Shown: positions 16,024 through 17,797 of the stretch, in pieces
How positions within the stretch are numbered: position 1 is the first letter of the stretch
Layout of the letters: each line of letters opens with the position of its first letter
Assembly: GCA_041574955.1 (NCBI GenBank)
Contig: JBFGNS010000091.1
Location: forward strand, 1 to 17,797
Length of the DNA: 17,797 nucleotides
Source of the DNA: CALZJC01 sp041574955
GTDB lineage: Bacteria; Acidobacteriota; Thermoanaerobaculia; Multivoradales; JAHEKO01
Direction of reading: 5' to 3'
The notes under the pieces: model-generated
The model's database searches: none
What the model saw: only the letters and a program-made list of their open reading frames with translations
Told to the model about the DNA's origin: nothing
Translations under genes and position numbers: made by a program

Positions 16024-17451
16024 TCAGCCGCCGCCGGACGGGTCCACCATGCGCTCCACCGTCTGACCCTGCTCCAGCGACACAGAGATCTCGGTACCGG
16101 CACCGCGGATCTCCTTGACCGTGACCCGGTAGTCGCCGGGCTGGAGCATGAAGCTCTTGGGGTTCGAGCGCTCGCTGGTGTAGGTGCGGCCCTGCGCCAC
16201 CGGCTTGCCGCTGGCGGCGTCGACCACGCTCAAGGTGGCGTCGACCAGCTCGCCGCCTCGCGCCGCGCCGACCCTGAGCGTGCCGCTGGCGAACTCGTGT
16301 GCCAGCTCGGCGCGGCCCTGCGGTGCCACCGTGACGACCCCGAACCCGTGCTCGGCGTCGCCGCTGATCTCGACCGACTTCAGGCTCACCGCGTAGTCGC
16401 CGGCGGTCAGCCGGACGGACGCGGGGTTGCTCGACCGCGCGGTGTAGGTGCGGCCCGAGGCCACCTCACCGCCGTCCGGCAGCGAGACCCGGAAGACTGC
16501 GTCCGACGGCTCGCCGTTGCGGGTCACCCCGATCACCAGCTCTCCGGTCGAGAAGTCCACCTCGCGCTCGACCCGGCCGCCGTCGGCGATCTCGACCTGG
16601 AAGCGGCGGGTGGCGTCGCCGCGGATGCCCACCGCTTCGACCGTCACGTCGAAGGTGCCGTCGGGCAGGGGGATCACGCGGGGGTTGGTCTCGGGAGAGG
16701 CGTAGGTGCGCCCGTTGCCGGCCTCGTCACCGCTGGCGGCGTCCGTCACCAGGACGGCAGCGTCCTGGAGCTCGCCGTCGGCCACCGCGGTGACCGCCAG
16801 CCGGCCGGCCGGCACCTCCGGTGTCAGCGTCGCCGCCCGCTCGAGAGCACCGGCCAGCTCGTCGGCGCTCTCGGCACTCAGAAACAGCCCCTCACCCGCC
16901 TGCGCGGCGCACTCGAGCTGGGAGACGTCCTCACCGGCGACGTCGAAGCCGATGACGTGCAGCAGGAAGCTCGCGCCCCGCTGCTTCGCGGCGCGTACCG
17001 CGGCGCACGGATCGCCGCCACAGGTCTCCAGCCCGTCGCTGACCAGCACCACCGTGGTCGGCGCCGAGCGGCCGGCGATGACCCCGAAGGCGTGCTCGAC
17101 GGCCTGGGTGATCGGAGTCTTGCCCTTGGGGTTGAGACCGTCGACGGTGCTCTGGATGGCCGCGCGGTCGAGCGCGCCGATCGGCGCCACCATCTCGATG
17201 TCGTCGCAGTCTCCCTCGCGGCGGTGGCCGTAGGCGACCACCCCGATCTGCGCCTCGGAGTCGAGCCCGTCGACCAGATCGCCGACCACCCGGCGCGCGA
17301 TGACGATCTTGTTCTCGCCCTCGATCTGGCCCCACATCGAGCCCGAGGCGTCGAGGATCAGGAGGAGCGCCGGACCGGCCTCCTGGGGCACGGCGACCTC
17401 GGGCGCCAGCAGCGCTGCGAGCAGGAAGACAAACAGGCGTTTGCCGAGCAT
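16024..17451 (-). CDS. Secreted VWA-domain protein with three C-terminal repeats
   Basis: A 475-aa exported protein. Residues 1-24 are a signal peptide (MLGKRLFVFLLAALLAPEVA). The VWA domain spans about 27-205: the MIDAS motif DASGSMW is at 34-40, Thr112 of KGKTPITQA is the usual threonine, and LVSDGLETCGGDPC (136-149) carries the late Asp139. The pair Cys144/Cys149, together with Cys82 and Cys181, may form disulfides outside the cytosol. Three tandem repeats follow, starting at Gly216, Gly303 and Gly390, exactly 87 residues apart. Each has a GRTY motif (247, 333, 421), a following N-P pair and a beta-rich GDY/DGTF-VTV segment; they resemble PEGA-like or other small beta-sandwich modules, but I do not recognise the family. 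The ATG at 17451 is chosen because GGAGGGAGGG lies just upstream and a signal peptide follows; an in-frame ATG at 17613 adds 54 residues without signal character. Metal-dependent ligand or surface binding is likely; the partner is unknown. Confidence 0.9.
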   Translation of the reverse strand: MLGKRLFVFLLAALLAPEVAVPQEAGPALLLILDASGSMWGQIEGENKIVIARRVVGDLVDGLDSEAQIGVVAYGHRREGDCDDIEMVAPIGALDRAAIQSTVDGLNPKGKTPITQAVEHAFGVIAGRSAPTTVVLVSDGLETCGGDPCAAVRAAKQRGASFLLHVIGFDVAGEDVSQLECAAQAGEGLFLSAESADELAGALERAATLTPEVPAGRLAVTAVADGELQDAAVLVTDAASGDEAGNGRTYASPETNPRVIPLPDGTFDVTVEAVGIRGDATRRFQVEIADGGRVEREVDFSTGELVIGVTRNGEPSDAVFRVSLPDGGEVASGRTYTARSSNPASVRLTAGDYAVSLKSVEISGDAEHGFGVVTVAPQGRAELAHEFASGTLRVGAARGGELVDATLSVVDAASGKPVAQGRTYTSERSNPKSFMLQPGDYRVTVKEIRGAGTEISVSLEQGQTVERMVDPSGGG

Positions 17452-17638
17452 CGAGAGACCCTCCCTCCAGGGTGATGAAACAGGCGCCGGCCGGTGAGGA
17501 CCGGATCGGCTCGCCCGGCCGTGGCGGAGCCCGTGGTCTTTTTGTTCGAAGCTGTCCGAGCATACCCCGGCCGGCCGCCGGACAGCCGGCGGGCGACGGG
17601 TCACGGCTACCACGCCACCCGGTCGCGAGCGGAGGGAG
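17452..17638. other. Spacer between VWA gene and glycosyltransferase fragment
   Basis: 187 bp without a gene. It holds the purine-rich ribosome site of the VWA gene (about 17460-17469), a short A run on the minus strand (17539-17543), and a perfect hairpin at 17575-17592. TATGCT on the minus strand (about 17560-17565) could be a weak -10 for the VWA gene, but no -35 match is visible. Otherwise I see nothing. Confidence 0.6.
17575..17592 (-). terminator. Possible hairpin terminator after the glycosyltransferase
   Basis: CCGCCGG (17575-17581) and CCGGCGG (17586-17592) form a perfect 7-bp stem with a 4-nt loop, starting 46 nt downstream of the glycosyltransferase stop codon on the minus strand. 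There is no U run after it, so it may only pause transcription or be chance in GC-rich sequence. Confidence 0.3.
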
Positions 17639-17797
17639 CTAGCCGCCGGTGCCCGCTTCCGGCCCGGCGAAGCTCTCGGGCCGGTAGACGTGCCTCAACG
17701 CCTCGCGGTCCGCCCGGCCGGCCAGCGCCTGGAAGAGGGTGGCGTAGCCGGCCGCCACCGCGTCCCACCGGTACCGGCGGGCTGCGCGCTCGGCGCA
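17639..17797 (-). CDS. Glycosyltransferase (probable GT4 type), C-terminal fragment
   Basis: The last 52 codons of a minus-strand gene that enters from the right edge; the stop (TAG) is at 17639-17641. The fragment reads in frame from the window edge, with RRYRWDAVAAGYATLFQAL near its start. R-Y/F-x-W-D-x-V-A-x-x-Y followed by a short helix is the usual C-terminal end of GT-B fold glycosyltransferases of group 1 (GT4), which move a sugar from a nucleotide sugar to a lipid, glycan or small molecule. The catalytic parts lie outside the window, so donor and acceptor cannot be told. The tail ends in a low-complexity GPEAGTGG stretch. The call rests on this short motif; another protein ending in a similar helix is possible. 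Confidence 0.6.
   Translation of the reverse strand, partial: CAERAARRYRWDAVAAGYATLFQALAGRADREALRHVYRPESFAGPEAGTGG

Noticed and set aside
17508..17543. Terminator formed by GGCTC/GAGCC and a TTTTT run on the plus strand
   Set aside because: The stem is short and bulged, the T run is 7 nt away, and no plus-strand gene ends nearby (the closest stops about 1.5 kb upstream).

Overview
This is a GC-rich bacterial window with ten genes and short spacers; no stretch over about 300 bases lacks a gene. The exact lineage cannot be read from the sequence. The high GC, the secreted zinc metalloprotease, a very large NtrY-like kinase and the FIST/hybrid-kinase pair would fit an Acidobacteriota-like or other environmental GC-rich bacterium; this is inference. 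There are no rRNA, tRNA, transposase, phage or CRISPR genes.

Layout, left to right. Positions 1-211 hold two near-identical 84-bp repeats spaced 127 bp apart. Each carries a 20-bp inverted repeat around a 32-nt loop, and the first copy runs off the window edge. A minus-strand run then extends to 10204. In transcription order it is hutH (histidine ammonia-lyase), hutU (urocanase), a 1368-aa membrane histidine kinase of NtrY type, and a secreted zinc metalloprotease whose stop codon lies inside the second hairpin repeat. Across a 123-bp divergent spacer with a perfect TATAAT lies a plus-strand pair: a FIST sensor protein and, 1 nt later, a PAS-PAS-HisKA-HATPase-REC hybrid kinase. The kinase converges on a minus-strand LemA gene, and the junction carries a 14-bp sequence repeated in tandem that holds both stop codons. 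LemA diverges from a plus-strand YifB/ComM AAA+ ATPase. That gene converges on a minus-strand secreted VWA protein with three 87-residue C-terminal repeats. At the right edge is the 3' end of a probable glycosyltransferase on the minus strand.

How the genes may fit together. The left half reads like a peptide and amino-acid use region: an exported protease, the first two enzymes of histidine breakdown (histidine to urocanate to imidazolonepropionate), a membrane sensor kinase in the same run, and a divergent FIST/kinase pair whose sensor domain is of a type proposed to bind small ligands. No partner response regulator (NtrX type), hutI, hutG or hutF lies in the window, so the control link is inference from gene order. 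LemA, YifB, the VWA protein and the glycosyltransferase fragment show no obvious shared pathway.

I did not find a clearly new multi-gene system. The features that most deserve a second look are the paired hairpin repeats at the left edge, the oversized NtrY-like kinase inside the hut/protease run, and the tandem repeat spanning two convergent stop codons.
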